A stretch of 39,731 nucleotides of DNA. Origin: an uncultured Collinsella sp. GTDB taxonomy: Bacteria > Actinomycetota > Coriobacteriia > Coriobacteriales > Coriobacteriaceae. Where the stretch lies: NCBI GenBank assembly GCA_900541245.1, contig UQIS01000025.1, positions 1-39,731 of the forward strand, read 5' to 3'. Below the pieces are notes generated by a model, which did not search any database, had not been told where the DNA came from, and was given only the letters and a program-made list of their open reading frames with translations. This document shows positions 1 through 7,095 of the stretch, piece by piece. A program made the position numbers and the translations under genes. Within the stretch, counting starts at the first letter, position 1. Every line of letters begins with the position of its first letter.

Positions 1-182
1 GTATTACGAGCTCCTGTGCGAATTGAAGAGAACGCTCCCGCAAACTGCCTCTTGACAACTTATAGGAGCGTCGGTTTTGTTTTCACGGTTTTCGGTATGG
101 TCGAGGCTATCCGTGTTAACGTAGTAGATAGGCCACTTTTGTGGCAAGGGGGCCGATCTGCGGGTCAGGGTAGCCAAAAGAA

Positions 183-215
183 CCCCGTCCCAAAAAGACT
201 GATTGGGAGCTGGGG
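183..215. other. Imperfect hairpin in the upstream non-coding region
   Basis: The first 279 bases hold no gene I can support. Within them CCCC (183-186) and CCCAA (189-193) can pair with TTGGG (203-207) and GGGG (212-215), giving a GC-rich imperfect stem without a T-run. It could be a leader structure for the following regulator gene or a degenerate repeat. A TTGACA hexamer at 52-57 has no convincing -10 partner. A 71-codon open frame across this stretch has no ribosome site and no recognisable protein features. Confidence 0.25.
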
Positions 216-279
216 CGTGTCGATGCGATAGTATTACGTGGTGATATTCGACAAACCGTGAGCTTCATCCGAGGGCTTT

Positions 280-972
280 ATGGAACAACACCAGCATTAT
301 CAGAGCCTGCAAGACCAGGCATACAACGCATTGCGCTCCAAGATCATCTATGCCGAGCTCAAGCCCGGCACGCGCCTTTCGGCGATTGGTCTGGAAAAGG
401 AGACGGGAATCGGGCGCACGCCCATTCGCGAATCCTTTGTGCGTCTGCGTGAGCAGGAGCTGGTGGAAACGCGTCCCAAAAGCGGCACCTACGTCTCTAA
501 GATCAGCATGGAACGCGCCGAAAACGCCTGCTTTTTGCGCGAGAAGCTCGAGAGAAGCGTGCTTATTAAATGCTGTTCGGCCGCCTCGCCCGAGCAAAAG
601 CAGCGGCTTGAGCAGATTCTTACCGAGTCCGAGTCGCTCGACCATGGCGAAACGCGTCGTTTCTTTGACCTGGATAACCTGTTCCATGAGACGTGTTTTG
701 AGATTGCCGGTCGTCACATGTTGTGGGATTGGATGAAAAGCATCAACACGCATTTTGAGCGATACAACTGGCTGCGTATGGTGTCGCAGGACCTGGATTG
801 GGAGCCGATTCGTCGGCAGCATCGCCGGATTCTTGAGGCCATTAAGAGGGGCGATACCGATGCGGCGAGTTATCTGGCAGAGACGCACTTGCACCTGATG
901 CCCGAGGAGCAGGGCCCGGTTATCGCCTTGCATCCCGACTATTTTGAGCTGCCTAAAGACTCGTCTATCTAG
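280..972 (+). CDS. GntR-family transcriptional regulator, FCD-type
   Basis: This 230-residue protein is a predicted DNA-binding regulator. An N-terminal winged helix-turn-helix spans about residues 10-75, with the GntR signature around GRTPIRESFVRLREQELVE and the wing motif PKSGTYVS. A mostly helical C-terminal half of about 140 residues has the length and pattern of an FCD ligand-binding domain; HETCFEIAGRHML resembles the usual FH..l..asgN region. FCD regulators usually sense small organic acids and control sugar-acid or carboxylate genes. The ligand is unknown here because no catabolic gene is adjacent. The ATG start follows a GAGGG only about four bases upstream. The gene stands alone, with a LacI-type regulator 125 bases downstream. 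Confidence 0.8.
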   Translation: MEQHQHYQSLQDQAYNALRSKIIYAELKPGTRLSAIGLEKETGIGRTPIRESFVRLREQELVETRPKSGTYVSKISMERAENACFLREKLERSVLIKCCSAASPEQKQRLEQILTESESLDHGETRRFFDLDNLFHETCFEIAGRHMLWDWMKSINTHFERYNWLRMVSQDLDWEPIRRQHRRILEAIKRGDTDAASYLAETHLHLMPEEQGPVIALHPDYFELPKDSSI

Positions 973-1097
973 CCCATCATCGCATCTGCTCGAGACGCAA
1001 AAACGACGCTGCTCACCTACAGCGTTTTGCAACCGAGATTTTTAAAAAAATGCCTAAAATGGCTCAGACTGCCGACAATTGGGAAACGGGGTGCGCT

Positions 1098-2120
1098 ATG
1101 GCGCAGATGAGAATCAAGGACATTGCCGCCGAGGCGGGCGTGAGTCCGGCCACGGTCTCGCGCTATCTCAATAACCGCCCCGGGCAAATGACCGAGGAGA
1201 CCCGTGCTCGCATCGCGGCGGTTATCGAGCGTACCGGCTATCGCCCGCGTGCCGCCGCACGCAATCTGCGCTCCTCGCGTACGAACCTTATCGGCGTGAT
1301 TCTGGCCGACATCGCCAACCCGTTCTCGAGCGCCATGCTCGAGGGCCTTTCCGCCAGCGCCGCCGCGCGCGGCTGCTCGCTCATGACGGCCATTAGCGGC
1401 AACGACCCCACAAAGGAGGCCGAGTCGCTCACCAGACTTATCGATGCCGGCGTGGACGGTCTGGTCGTCAACACCTGTGGCGGCAACGACAAGGCGATCG
1501 CCGCGGCCGCGGGGCGCCTGCCCGTTGTGCTGCTTGACCGCGATGTTGCCGCCGGCGGTGTCGATCTGGTGACATCTAACAACCGCGAGCTGGTTGCCGG
1601 CTTGGTAGGCGCCTTGGCTGCCGCTGGCAGCGAGCGCCTGTGCCTGCTCACCGAGGCAAGCGACGACAGCCCCGTGCGTCGCGTGCGCGCCGAGGCCTTT
1701 GCCGACGAGCTTTCGCGCCGCGGCCTTGCGGGCGAGGTCGTCACCCTGGCCGACGGTGGCGCCACGGGCGTCGGTCGCTTGGACGAGACCATCCGTGGCT
1801 ATGCAGGTAAAAAGCTCGGCCTCATTGCCGTCAACGGCCTGGTCTTCTTGCGCCTGACCGAGGCGCTGGCCCAGCTTGGCCCCTCGCTGCCGGCAGGGCT
1901 CAAGATCGCGACGTTTGACGACTACCCTTGGAACCATGTGCTCTTTGGCGGCGTGACCACGGCCGCGCAGGATACCCTCACCATTGCCGAGCGCGTGGTC
2001 GAGCGCCTGTCCGAGCGCATCGACGTCGTTACCACCACCGTGGGCGAGGCCGCAAAGCTCGCCCCCAAACGCATCGAGATCCCCGGTCACATCGAACACC
2101 GCGCCTCGACCTCGCGCTAG
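1098..2120 (+). CDS. LacI-family transcriptional regulator
   Basis: This 340-residue protein has the standard LacI layout. The N-terminal helix-turn-helix contains IKDIAAEAGVSPATVSRYLN, followed by the hinge helix near RPRAAARNLRS. A periplasmic-binding-protein-like effector domain begins at NLIGVILADIANPFSSAMLEG. I chose the ATG at 1098 because the encoded protein then starts directly with the helix-turn-helix; an in-frame ATG at 1050 would add 16 unrelated residues and lacks a ribosome site. The domain usually binds a sugar or sugar acid, but the ligand cannot be read from context because no catabolic gene adjoins. The stop codon overlaps the likely promoter region of the toxin-antitoxin module downstream. 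Confidence 0.85.
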   Translation: MAQMRIKDIAAEAGVSPATVSRYLNNRPGQMTEETRARIAAVIERTGYRPRAAARNLRSSRTNLIGVILADIANPFSSAMLEGLSASAAARGCSLMTAISGNDPTKEAESLTRLIDAGVDGLVVNTCGGNDKAIAAAAGRLPVVLLDRDVAAGGVDLVTSNNRELVAGLVGALAAAGSERLCLLTEASDDSPVRRVRAEAFADELSRRGLAGEVVTLADGGATGVGRLDETIRGYAGKKLGLIAVNGLVFLRLTEALAQLGPSLPAGLKIATFDDYPWNHVLFGGVTTAAQDTLTIAERVVERLSERIDVVTTTVGEAAKLAPKRIEIPGHIEHRASTSR

Positions 2121-2133
2121 TCTGTATGATAAT
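2106..2133 (+). promoter_or_regulatory. Candidate promoter of the RelB/DinJ-MNT/HEPN module
   Basis: TCGACC (2106-2111), a 16-base spacer and GATAAT (2128-2133) resemble a sigma-70 type promoter. The -35 element lies inside the last codons of the LacI gene. The -10 region sits inside a palindrome, which fits autoregulation. A strong AGGAGG ribosome site follows at 2152-2157. Confidence 0.45.
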
Positions 2134-2152
2134 ATATAGACAATGTCATACA
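2123..2152. promoter_or_regulatory. Inverted repeat over the -10 region, probable autoregulatory operator
   Basis: TGTATGA (2123-2129) and TCATACA (2146-2152) are perfect inverted copies separated by 16 bases. They flank the presumed -10 and start region and abut the ribosome site of a gene with an N-terminal RelB/DinJ-like domain. Antitoxins of that family bind such dyads to repress their own operon, so the product of the next gene is the obvious candidate ligand. That link is inference. Confidence 0.5.
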
Positions 2153-2162
2153 GGAGGTATCC

Positions 2163-2657
2163 ATGGCTGCGTCTGTGCTGAGTGTGCGAGTGGACTCGTC
2201 AATTAAAGACTCATTTGCCGAACTGTGCGAAGAGCTTGGCATGACTTCGTCTGTTGCGGTCAATATGTTTATGAGGCAGATGCTGCGCGAGCGCTCTCTG
2301 CCGTTTGTTCCTTCACTTGGTAAAAGCTCTGCGAGCGAAAGCGCCGCGGCGGGCATTTTGGATACTGCCCAGATTGAGTCCGCCGTCCGCGAGGCAGCCA
2401 ACACGATTCCCGCCATCAAAACCGTGATTCTATTTGGTTCGTATGCCCGTGGCGAGGCGCATGCCAATAGTGATATTGACTTGCGCCTCGAAGTCGATCG
2501 CGAGCAGGGCTTTGGTCTTTTCGCGCTGTCGGCATTTGGTGAGGCGGTGCGCAAAGAAACCGGGAGGCAGGTTGATCTCGTCTCTAGTGATCATCTTGAT
2601 GACGATCTTGCCGCGGTAATCGAGCGCGAAGGAGTGATCCTTTATGATCGCGCGTAA
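2163..2657 (+). CDS. RelB/DinJ-like domain fused to MNT nucleotidyltransferase (antitoxin-like)
   Basis: This 164-residue protein joins two domains normally found in separate antitoxins. Residues 1-55 resemble RelB/DinJ antitoxins, which are ribbon-helix-helix DNA-binding proteins: LSVRVDSSIKDSFAELCEEL is followed by a helix with AVNMFMRQMLRE and the LPF motif. Residues 75-164 are a minimal nucleotidyltransferase of the MntA type, with the active-site pattern GSYARGEAHANSDIDL (GSx10DxD). In HepT/MntA systems the MNT protein transfers AMP to a tyrosine of the HEPN toxin and silences it. The added domain would give DNA binding for operon control. AGGAGG lies just upstream of the ATG, and the stop overlaps the downstream HEPN gene by 14 bases, indicating translational coupling. 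The family calls are firm; the regulatory role is inference. Confidence 0.85.
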   Translation: MAASVLSVRVDSSIKDSFAELCEELGMTSSVAVNMFMRQMLRERSLPFVPSLGKSSASESAAAGILDTAQIESAVREAANTIPAIKTVILFGSYARGEAHANSDIDLRLEVDREQGFGLFALSAFGEAVRKETGRQVDLVSSDHLDDDLAAVIEREGVILYDRA

Positions 2658-3015
2658 GTCAGACGGCCTCCGCGCCCAAGAGGTTTTGGAGGCCATCTCC
2701 GAAACGAACGAGCGCATCGAGGCTTTTGATATCACCGAGGACCAGTTTCTGCATGCGAATGACGTGCGGACGAGGGCGTTGGCGGACTCCCTTTTGATGT
2801 GTGCGCTTAGGGTGACGGAAGAAGCGGGCAAATTGTCGGAACGCTCGCAGCGGCTTCATCCCGAAATCGAATGGCGTGGAATTGTCGGCATGAGAAATTA
2901 TCTTGCGCATGATTACGGCAATGTCGACCGCTCGGTTGTTTGGGATGCAGTGACGATGGAGTTCCCTGCGCTGGAACGAGCCTGTAGGCAAATTGTCTCC
3001 GAATCTGAGCGATAG
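2644..3015 (+). CDS. HEPN-domain protein, DUF86/HepT family (toxin-like)
   Basis: This 123-residue, mostly helical protein carries the HEPN motif RNYLAHDY (Rx4HxY) near its C-terminal third. The arginine and histidine form the RNase active site in HepT toxins, and the tyrosine is the residue that MntA modifies with AMP. Length and layout match DUF86 proteins. The start at 2644 overlaps the end of the nucleotidyltransferase gene and is preceded by AAGGAG at 2628-2633. The pair is therefore a HEPN/MNT toxin-antitoxin module, which in other bacteria stabilises DNA or protects against phage. RNase activity is inferred from the intact motif. Confidence 0.85.
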   Translation: MIARKSDGLRAQEVLEAISETNERIEAFDITEDQFLHANDVRTRALADSLLMCALRVTEEAGKLSERSQRLHPEIEWRGIVGMRNYLAHDYGNVDRSVVWDAVTMEFPALERACRQIVSESER

Positions 3016-3067
3016 TCACTTGTCATATCGGCCTGTTCGCGCACGTTTTTTGAGCGCTTGATACGCT

Positions 3068-3083
3068 TTAACCCTGCGGAAAC
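3068..3083 (+). promoter_or_regulatory. GlnR-box-like site upstream of the glutamine synthetase homologue
   Basis: TTAAC (3068-3072), six bases, then GAAAC (3079-3083) matches the half-site pair of the actinobacterial GlnR box (gTnAC-n6-GaAAC). The second half-site pair of the full box is not evident. A direct repeat TCTGCGATA occurs at 3089-3097 and 3101-3109 next to likely -10 sequences. A GlnR-like regulator gene lies just beyond the target gene, which supports the assignment. Confidence 0.45.
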
Positions 3084-3148
3084 ATTTTTCTGCGATAGTA
3101 TCTGCGATATAAACCAGTCGAAACCCGCCCGAAAGAAAGGGGAGCGAC

Positions 3149-4486
3149 ATGAACCAGCAGAACATTGATTACGTACTCCGCTCCGTAGAGCAGCGCGACA
3201 TCCGCTTTGTGCGTCTGTGGTTTGTCGACATTCTCGGCCGCCTCAAGAACTTTGCCATTAGCCCCGAGGACCTCGAGGTCGCTTTTGAGGAGGGTATCGG
3301 CTTTGACGGCTCCGCCATCGAGGGCTTTGCCACGCCCGAGGAAGCCGATATGCTGGCGTTTCCCGATGCTTCGACCTTCCAGATTTTGCCGTGGCGCCCG
3401 AGCCACAACGGCGTCGCCCGCGTGTTCTGCGACGTGTGCACCCCCGACCGCAAGCCCTTCGCCGGCGACCCGCGCGACGCCCTGCGCCGCATGTTCCGCA
3501 AGGCCGAGAAGGCTGGCTACCTGCTCAACGTGGGTGCCGAGCTGGAGTATTACTACTTCCCCGACGAGCACACCCCTGAGCCGCTCGACAACGTGGGCTA
3601 CTTTGACCTTTCGGTAAGCGATGCCGCCCGCGACCTGCGCCGCAACACGGTCCTCACGCTCGAGAAGATGTCCGTGCCCGTGGAGTACACCTTCCACGCC
3701 GCCGGCCGCTCGCAGCACGGCATGAGCCTGCGCCACGCCGAGGCCCTGAGCATGTCCGACGCCATCACCACGGCCAAACTCATCATTAAGCAGCAGGCCT
3801 ACGAGAGCGGTTGCCACGCCTCCTTTATGCCCAAGCCGTTGGCGGGCGAGGACGGCAGCGCCATGTTTTTACATCAGTCGCTGTTCGACCACGACGGCAA
3901 CAACGTCTTTTGGGGCGAGGACGACGAGAAGTACCACCTCTCCGATATCGCCAAGCACTACATGGCCGGCATCCTGGCGCACGCGCGCGAGATCAGCGCC
4001 ATCACCAACCCCACGGTAAACTCGTACAAGCGCATCACCACGGGCGGCGACTCCGTGCCGCAGTACGCCACGTGGGGCCTGCGCAACCGCGCGAGTATGG
4101 TCCGCATCCCGGTCTACAAGCCCGGCAAGCAGCTGTCCACGCGCATCGAGCTGCGCAGTCCCGACCCCATGGCCAACCCGTACCTGGTCAACGCCGTCAC
4201 GCTGGCGGCTGGTCTGGACGGCATCGAGCGCAAGCTGGAGCTCCCGCCCGAGGCCACGGCCGAGACGCTCAAGCTTACCGACCGTCAGATGGTCGAGGCC
4301 GGCTACACGCCGCTGCCGCGCTCGCTCAAAGAGGCGCTCGACGTGTTTGAGGACTCGCAGTTTATGAAGGATGCCCTCGGCGAGCACATCCACAGCTTCT
4401 TCCTCAAAAAGAAGCGCGACGAGTGGCATAAGTTTGAGTCTACGATCACCGAGTGGGAGATCAAGCACTACCTGGCGAACTCCTAA
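3149..4486 (+). CDS. Type I glutamine synthetase homologue with altered metal site
   Basis: This 445-residue protein aligns end to end with short type I glutamine synthetases, which make glutamine from glutamate, ammonia and ATP. Family landmarks present are FDGSAIEGF (about 52-60), ELEYYYF (E131, E133), NSYKR (291-295), RIELRSPDP with E334 and R336, and a C-terminal helix ending TEWEIKHYL. Several active-site residues are not present. The HHE and GQxE glutamates that bind the n1 metal are A184 and G191, the n2 histidine of GMHxxxSL is F240, and the catalytic glutamate of the GxEAP loop is D301. The protein may be a regulator, act on another amine, or work with altered metals. The start follows AAAGGGGAG. 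A GlnR-like gene is 50 bases downstream. I withhold the glnA symbol because activity is doubtful. Confidence 0.85.
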   Translation: MNQQNIDYVLRSVEQRDIRFVRLWFVDILGRLKNFAISPEDLEVAFEEGIGFDGSAIEGFATPEEADMLAFPDASTFQILPWRPSHNGVARVFCDVCTPDRKPFAGDPRDALRRMFRKAEKAGYLLNVGAELEYYYFPDEHTPEPLDNVGYFDLSVSDAARDLRRNTVLTLEKMSVPVEYTFHAAGRSQHGMSLRHAEALSMSDAITTAKLIIKQQAYESGCHASFMPKPLAGEDGSAMFLHQSLFDHDGNNVFWGEDDEKYHLSDIAKHYMAGILAHAREISAITNPTVNSYKRITTGGDSVPQYATWGLRNRASMVRIPVYKPGKQLSTRIELRSPDPMANPYLVNAVTLAAGLDGIERKLELPPEATAETLKLTDRQMVEAGYTPLPRSLKEALDVFEDSQFMKDALGEHIHSFFLKKKRDEWHKFESTITEWEIKHYLANS

Positions 4487-4536
4487 TCGCGCTGATTTGT
4501 TCCAGTACGATTGAGCTCATTTCTTTGGAGGCCGAT

Positions 4537-5199
4537 ATGTCCGAAAAGAGTGCCCTGTTCATGGCGCGCACGACGCGCTTCCACGAGTTTGCCCGCAGCT
4601 TGACGACCACCCTGGGTGTCGAGGTGAGCCTGGCAACCCCCGATTCGCCGACCGCGGCGCACGACTTTGACCTGCTGATCCTCGATTCCGATGGCATCCG
4701 CAGCGACCGCATCGATCAGATTGCCAAGTGGCTTGACGATCGCGGCGGCGTCCCCATGCTGGTGATCGTCGACGACGAGGCGCTCGGCACCCTGCGCCTG
4801 CCGAACCACGCGCATGCCGACTTTGTATGCCCCACGGCGACGCCCAACGAGCTCAAGGCTCGCGCGCAGCGCCTGATGGGCGAGGAGGAGACCGTCACCG
4901 CCGACGATGTACTCAACATCGATAACCTCGAGATTAACCTGGCTACCTACCAGGTGACGCTCGATGACGAGCCCATCGACCTGACGCTGATGGAGTACTC
5001 GCTGCTGAGCTTTTTGGCGACGCACCCCAACCGCGCCTACAGCCGCGAAGTGCTGTTGCACCGCGTGTGGGGCTTTGAGTACTGCGGCGGCACGCGTACC
5101 GTTGACGTGCACATCCGACGCATCCGCTCCAAGGTGGGCCCGCAGATCGCGGCGCACATCACCACCGTCCGTGGCGTGGGCTATCTGTTTAAGGACTAG
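4537..5199 (+). CDS. glnR: GlnR-like atypical OmpR-family response regulator
   Basis: This 220-residue protein has an atypical receiver domain (about 1-115) and an OmpR winged-helix DNA-binding domain (about 122-220). The receiver keeps one aspartate in LLILDSD but lacks the acidic pair near the N-terminus that normally binds magnesium, so standard phosphorylation is unlikely. The C-terminal half closely matches what I recall of actinobacterial GlnR, notably VWGFEYCGGTRTVDVHIRR and the ending TVRGVGYLF. GlnR is an orphan regulator of nitrogen genes. Placement directly after a glutamine synthetase homologue, plus a GlnR-box-like site upstream, supports that role. The start at 4537 is preceded by GGAGG; an upstream in-frame start would lie inside the previous gene. 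No histidine kinase is nearby. Confidence 0.7.
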   Translation: MSEKSALFMARTTRFHEFARSLTTTLGVEVSLATPDSPTAAHDFDLLILDSDGIRSDRIDQIAKWLDDRGGVPMLVIVDDEALGTLRLPNHAHADFVCPTATPNELKARAQRLMGEEETVTADDVLNIDNLEINLATYQVTLDDEPIDLTLMEYSLLSFLATHPNRAYSREVLLHRVWGFEYCGGTRTVDVHIRRIRSKVGPQIAAHITTVRGVGYLFKD

Positions 5200-5203
5200 A
5201 TTT

Positions 5204-5236
5204 CCACCACAAAGGGGACAGGCACCTTTGCGGTGG
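5204..5236. repeat. Palindromic repeat family B, copy 1
   Basis: CCACCACAAAGG (5204-5215) faces CCTTTGCGGTGG (5225-5236) around a GGACAGGCA loop, with a short T-run after it. It lies directly after the GlnR-like gene and may serve as its terminator. Further copies are at 18717, 20308, 21272 and 30516. Confidence 0.75.
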
Positions 5237-5351
5237 TTTTGCCGTAGGCCGGGTCCTTTTGGGCCTGCAGCAGAACTTAAGCCTTCCTAAAAGATTGCGT
5301 TCTCATACACGTTCGCCCGCATATTGGGGTACAACTCAACGTGAACAATGA

Positions 5352-5378
5352 TGGCCCGCCACATGTTTGGCGGGCCTT
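5352..5378 (+). terminator. Intrinsic-terminator-like hairpin before htrA
   Basis: GGCCCGCC and GGCGGGCC form a perfect 8-bp stem around an ACATGTTT loop, followed by TTTGG and an AT-rich stretch. It ends about 15 bases before the htrA ribosome site. It may end read-through from upstream, or attenuate htrA if the htrA promoter lies before it. Confidence 0.55.
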
Positions 5379-5405
5379 TGGTTATTTGACGAAAGGATCG
5401 TAGCT

Positions 5406-6866
5406 ATGAGCGAGTACGATTCCCAGCGTCCCCAGGATGCGGGCAACGCCGGCGAGACCCAGCAGCAGCCGCGCGTGCAGGTAGAGTCGACGCCTGCCGA
5501 CGGCAACATTCCCTACGTGCAGGCCTACGACACGCAGACCGGCAAGCCGCTGGGCGGTCAGCAGGTTGTAAACAAGCACACGGTGGTCAAGACCAAGACC
5601 AAAAAGCTGCCGATCTTTATTACAGCGCTTGCCGGCTGCGCCTGCGGCGCCCTGCTGGTCATCGCGCTCATTATGAGCGGTACGCTCAACATTGGCGGCG
5701 GAAAGAATGCCGTGACGGCGGGTGCTTCGGGTTCGTCGACGCAAAAGATTACGATTGATTCCGAGGACACCACGCTGGCCGAGGCCGTTTCTGCCAAGGC
5801 GTTGCCCTCCGTCGTTTCCATCACCGCCACTTCGAGCGGTAGCCAGAATGGCTCGCTTTCGCAGTCTGCCGACGAGTCGGACAGCTCGGGCAGCGTCGGC
5901 TCGGGCGTTGTGCTCGATACCGAGGGCCACATCCTCACCAACAACCACGTGGTCGATGGCTATGACCAGTACGTGGTGACCATGGACGACGGCACCACCT
6001 ACGAGGCCGAGTTCGTGGGCAACGATGCCTCGAGCGACCTTGCCGTCATCAAGCTCAAGGACGCCGACGCCTCCAAGCTCACGCCGATCGAGATCGGCGA
6101 CTCCTCCAAGCTCAACGTGGGCGAGTGGGTCATGGCCATCGGCTCGCCGTTCGGCAACGAGCAATCTGTCTCCACGGGCATCGTGTCGGCGCTGTACCGC
6201 TCCACGGCCATGAGCTCTACCAGCGGCAATACCATCTACGCCAATATGATCCAGACCGATGCTGCCATCAACCCGGGTAACTCCGGTGGCGCGCTCGTCA
6301 ACGACAACGGCGAGCTCGTGGGCATCAACTCGCTCATCGAGAGCTACTCGGGCTCCAGCTCGGGCGTGGGCTTTGCTATTCCCGTTAACTACGCCAAGAA
6401 CATTGCCGACCAGATCATCGACGGCAAGACGCCGGTGCACCCGTACCTGGGCGCCACGCTTTCGAGCGTCAACGCGCTCAACGCCCGTACCAACAAGCTG
6501 AGCACCGATAGCGGCGCGTACGTGGCGAGCGTCGTCGAGGACGGTCCTGCCGCCAGGGCTGGCATCCAAGAGGGCGATGTTATTACCAAGCTGGGTGACG
6601 ATGAGATTACGAGCGCCGATGGCCTGATCATCGCGCTGCGCAGCCACGAGGTGGGCGAGAAGGTCGAGATCACGCTCGTGCGCGGCAAGGAAGAGAAGAA
6701 GGTCACGGTCGAGCTGGGCTCCGACGAGGAGTTGCAGAACCAGCAACAGGACGACAGCGCGACCGACACCGGCAACGGCGGTATTACCGACGAGCAGCTG
6801 CGCCAGTATCTGGAGGAGCTGCTGGGCCAGCAGGGCCAGGGTCAGGGCTACGGCCAGGGTTACTAG
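5406..6866 (+). CDS. htrA: HtrA/DegP-type membrane-anchored serine protease with PDZ domain
   Basis: This 487-residue protein is a predicted surface quality-control protease. It has a disordered cytoplasmic stretch (1-65) and one transmembrane helix (about 69-91). A trypsin-like domain with a complete triad follows: H181 in LTNNHVVDG, D211 in SSDLAVIKL and S293 in NPGNSGGALVN. A PDZ domain covers about 345-430, with GDVITKLGDDEI. The tail is rich in Gln, Gly and Tyr (QGQGQGYGQGY). Family members degrade or refold misfolded exported proteins and tune surface proteins. The ATG at 5406 follows GAAAGGA; an upstream in-frame start at 5367 has no ribosome site and overlaps a hairpin. A strong terminator follows, so the gene appears monocistronic. 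Confidence 0.9.
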   Translation: MSEYDSQRPQDAGNAGETQQQPRVQVESTPADGNIPYVQAYDTQTGKPLGGQQVVNKHTVVKTKTKKLPIFITALAGCACGALLVIALIMSGTLNIGGGKNAVTAGASGSSTQKITIDSEDTTLAEAVSAKALPSVVSITATSSGSQNGSLSQSADESDSSGSVGSGVVLDTEGHILTNNHVVDGYDQYVVTMDDGTTYEAEFVGNDASSDLAVIKLKDADASKLTPIEIGDSSKLNVGEWVMAIGSPFGNEQSVSTGIVSALYRSTAMSSTSGNTIYANMIQTDAAINPGNSGGALVNDNGELVGINSLIESYSGSSSGVGFAIPVNYAKNIADQIIDGKTPVHPYLGATLSSVNALNARTNKLSTDSGAYVASVVEDGPAARAGIQEGDVITKLGDDEITSADGLIIALRSHEVGEKVEITLVRGKEEKKVTVELGSDEELQNQQQDDSATDTGNGGITDEQLRQYLEELLGQQGQGQGYGQGY

Positions 6867-6892
6867 CGAGCCGTTTCGCACATACCGATGCC

Positions 6893-6932
6893 AGAGGGGC
6901 TGTTCCGCCAACGCGGGACAGCCCCTCTTTTC
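6893..6932 (+). terminator. Intrinsic terminator after htrA
   Basis: AGAGGGGCTGT (6893-6903) pairs with ACAGCCCCTCT (6918-6928), with further CCGC/GCGG pairing near the loop, then TTTCTC. It lies 26 bases after the htrA stop codon. Confidence 0.85.
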
Positions 6933-6936
6933 TCAT

Positions 6937-6967
6937 TGATCCGTTGGGGACGGAGGAAAACGGATCA
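6937..6967. repeat. Short palindromic repeat family C, copy 1
   Basis: TGATCCGTT (6937-6945) and AACGGATCA (6959-6967) are perfect 9-bp inverted arms around a GGGGACGGAGGAA core. Nineteen of twenty core bases recur in opposite orientation at 12862-12881, inside the end of an ABC transporter gene, so this is a dispersed element. Confidence 0.5.
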
Positions 6968-7095
6968 TTTGGAGCTGGCGAAGGACTTGCCTCGGAAGGG
7001 GCTGCCGATTCGGTGCGGTTCGAAAGGGTTATTCGGCCCCATGGTGACCGGTGGTACTCTAGTATCCGTTTGAAATCGAGCGAAGGAGTGCCGCT

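Noticed and set aside
16..231. 71-codon open frame at the window start
   Set aside because: No ribosome site, non-ATG start, no recognisable motif, and it contains a hairpin; treated as non-coding.
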